A stretch of DNA of 64,000 nt, from NCBI GenBank assembly GCA_030704615.1, contig CM060732.1:19158001-19222000 (forward strand), read 5' to 3'. This document shows positions 62,250-64,000 of this stretch, piece after piece; within the stretch, counting starts at the first letter, position 1, and each line of letters starts with the position of its first letter. The stretch is from Takakia lepidozioides (taxonomy: Eukaryota > Streptophyta > Takakiopsida > Takakiales > Takakiaceae). The notes beneath the pieces were generated by a model. It saw nothing but the letters and a program-made list of their open reading frames with translations. It was not told the DNA's origin and did no database searches. Made by a program: the position numbers and the translations under genes.

Positions 62250-62960
62250 GTTGGTTGGTTCACTAATTCCAAATTCCAACATGAGAGCATTAGAGTCCTG
62301 TCTTTAGAAGCAGACCATATTGAAATGTGGGGGCTATCGCAGGTTTGACCAGGTGAATTCTAGATCAGTGACCGATTCGGAAAAGGTATCCACTAGCCCA
62401 ACCGAGCTTGCATAGCATATCCCATGCAATTTGTTCAGTGTAACTAAGAAAATGAGAGTTGTGCTCCGAGCGATCAGAAGAGTTGTCAACCATATTGAAG
62501 TCACCCCCAATGACCCAATTATGAACAAGAGGCATCTCCGAAATTCTACTTCTAATAAGGTCCCACAATTAAGGTAGCACGCTCTAAGGACTGGTTAGGA
62601 GCATATGAATTGATGAAGGTCGTGTGGCCAAAGCATGACAAAAGGTTGGTGAAAACACACTGTACACGCCCTTGAACCCAAGTTTGGACCTCCTTGATCA
62701 TAGAAGACGAGAGTGAGGGGGAAGCCAGGAATACCGTGTGCCACGGGAGCTAGAAATAGTTGGATTCCACCACGCCACGTGAGCAAGCCAAAAGGTTTTC
62801 CCAATTGATCTCTTGCTGTCATCCAGTTTAATTTTTTGTAGGAAGATGAGGGTCAATCAGAGGCTACAAGGATGAAGCCCAGACCTTGACTCGTCGTCTC
62901 TTGGGCATAGAGACATCAGAGCCTATGCCTCAACTGATGTTCCAAGAGGCAGAGACCAAC
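62250..62960 (-). pseudogene. L1-type LINE, endonuclease region relic
   Basis: The minus strand from about 62,930 carries a decayed SWN start of an APE-type endonuclease, then GIPGFPLTLVFYDQGG and, at 62,568-62,365, VHNWVIGGDFNMVDNSSDR, whose GDFN motif is diagnostic of LINE endonucleases. TDLEFTWSNLR follows. The reverse transcriptase that should lie to the left is not recognisable. Stops and shifts break the frame. LINEs of this class copy themselves by target-primed reverse transcription. Only the endonuclease portion is supported here. Confidence 0.7.
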
Positions 62961-64000
62961 TCATGTAGGCAGGAGAAGGTAGCCCATGGAGCAAGCCCCA
63001 CGATTTGATGGCCGTAGTAAACAAACGCAAGGTAAGTCTTGAAACTGAGGAGAATCATTGTTCATACAAGCTTGGAGGAGCTGCAAATCGCAAGGAAGAA
63101 CATAGAGATATGCGACTTGTAGTCCAACAGCAGCAAACAGCCGAAGAGCCCTGATAACATTTATTTGATAGGAAAACAAAGATGAAGAATGAAGCTTCCG
63201 CATACACAACATACGGGCATGGGAAGATTCAAATCCCCCATTATTTGCTGGCATAACAAATAGAGCCTTGAATAGGGATCTATCCACACAGTGAGTTAGA
63301 GCCTAGCAATAACTGGAGGAGACAACATCAAGCAAAGAGAGCAACTGATAGCATCGAGGGTCGATGAAGAGGCTCACCGGGGAGGGGGAAGGGATGGCTA
63401 AGTCCATCAAGGAGAAAATATTGTCACCCGATGGAGGCTCTAAAGAGTGAATGTTCCTTTGGGAGTGCAGAACCTCTTCCACAATCTTCATTCTTGCAGC
63501 AAAAATGGGAGAGAGAAATCTCTTGTACCCCGGGCCTCACCAAAATTGTTTGGGATCTGATTCCCCGCCAGCCACATTAGAAATGAAAAGCTAGCATCTT
63601 GCAGCATTAGTCCGGAGAGCCTCATGGACATAGGTAGAAGGTGGATGGAGTAGAACTTCCCAGAGGTAGACTAATGGAGATTTGAACCAAATAAGATGGA
63701 GGTGCTTGAAGTAAGAGTGAGATGAGGGAGGGGGGAGCGGAAAATACTTTGGATCGTCGATAGAATTGTATCCATCTCTTTTCCCTGGGACAGAGAAACC
63801 AAGTCATCCGGGAAAAAATAAGAGCCAATGAAAGAACCATTTCATGTGGCTAGAATAGCGGGGGCACCATCTGGAAACCCAAAACAACAAGAGTGATCTG
63901 AATGGCAACGTTGAGGGGCCCATTGGGCGAGGAGTCATCAGCCAATATAAGCCTATTGAAGGACTTCAATCTAGTGCTGTAGAAGGCCCCGAAGTTTTAT
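62961..64000 (-). other. Probable upstream part of the LINE relic
   Basis: Minus-strand frames (for example 63,840-63,622 and 63,491-63,303) are hydrophobic and interrupted. By position this is upstream of the endonuclease and may be the LINE ORF1 or leader, but no ORF1 motif was seen. The region runs off the right edge of the window. Confidence 0.3.

Noticed and set aside
1-64000. CRISPR arrays, bacterial operons, rRNA genes
   Set aside because: The regular arrays here have no unique spacers of constant length and lie in plant-type transposons. No rRNA signature or intact tRNA was seen.

Overview
The window looks like repeat-dominated nuclear DNA from a land plant, most likely a seed-free one such as a fern or lycophyte. 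Evidence is the mix of plant CACTA transposons (TNP2 transposase with DUF4218 and DUF4216 regions), a Ty3/gypsy retrotransposon, tRNA-related SINE-like units, an L1-type LINE relic, a piggyBac-type relic, and many decayed pentatricopeptide-repeat (PPR) fragments of the PLS type used in organelle RNA editing. Nothing bacterial or organellar is visible. The lineage is an inference; no species is named.

Layout. 0-1.3 kb: a decayed unknown ORF pair on the minus strand. 1.9-2.1 kb: a minisatellite. 2.3-3.9 kb: a broken DUF7869-like gene followed by palindromic repeats. 5.2-5.7 kb: an antisense PPR relic. 5.9-6.65 kb: an array of about 15 hairpin units at about 50-bp spacing. 7.2-8.7 kb: a broken protein-kinase-like gene. 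9.0-10.3 kb: two minus-strand reading frames, one with RNA-polymerase-II-CTD-like heptads. 10.5-25.5 kb: a Ty3/gypsy element carrying a DNMT3-like cytosine-5 DNA methyltransferase between protease and reverse transcriptase. Its gag is split by a complete 5,972-bp non-autonomous CACTA element (15,292-21,263, target duplication ATT) that has captured and amplified PPR gene pieces. 25.85-about 32.2 kb: a coding CACTA element on the minus strand. 32.5-33.9 kb: PPR-associated repeat modules. 34.1-35.2 kb: two overlapping unknown ORFs. 36.6-36.95 kb: a convincing TATA promoter with a short first coding exon. 38-39 kb: PPR relic. 40.8-41.4 kb: a DUF8039-like relic. 42.3-43.8 kb: inverted and tandem repeats. 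44.4-48.6 kb: a further CACTA-like end with a second copy of the retroelement protease/linker region and a 111-bp tandem array. 48.7-56.5 kb: mostly unrecognised DNA with SINE-like units and short duplications. 56.5-57.7 kb: an intact 401-codon coiled-coil ORF, the best candidate for a resident host gene. 58.8-59.4 kb: piggyBac relic. 60.6-61.7 kb: SINE-like units. 62.2-64 kb: LINE relic on the minus strand.

How parts relate. The most notable system is the methyltransferase retroelement: gag, protease, complete DNMT3-like motifs I to X, RT and RNase H lie in order, almost entirely in one frame, broken by in-frame stops that are mostly compatible with C-to-T change. Retrotransposons carrying cytosine methyltransferases have been reported from charophytes and dinoflagellates; a copy beside land-plant-type PPR sequence would extend that. 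The CACTA element inside it is younger than the gag it interrupts, because removing it plus one TSD restores the reading frame exactly. A short palindrome of the form GCACGGGAGRYCTCCCGTGC recurs about a dozen times near several of the transposon-like relics and has no assigned role.
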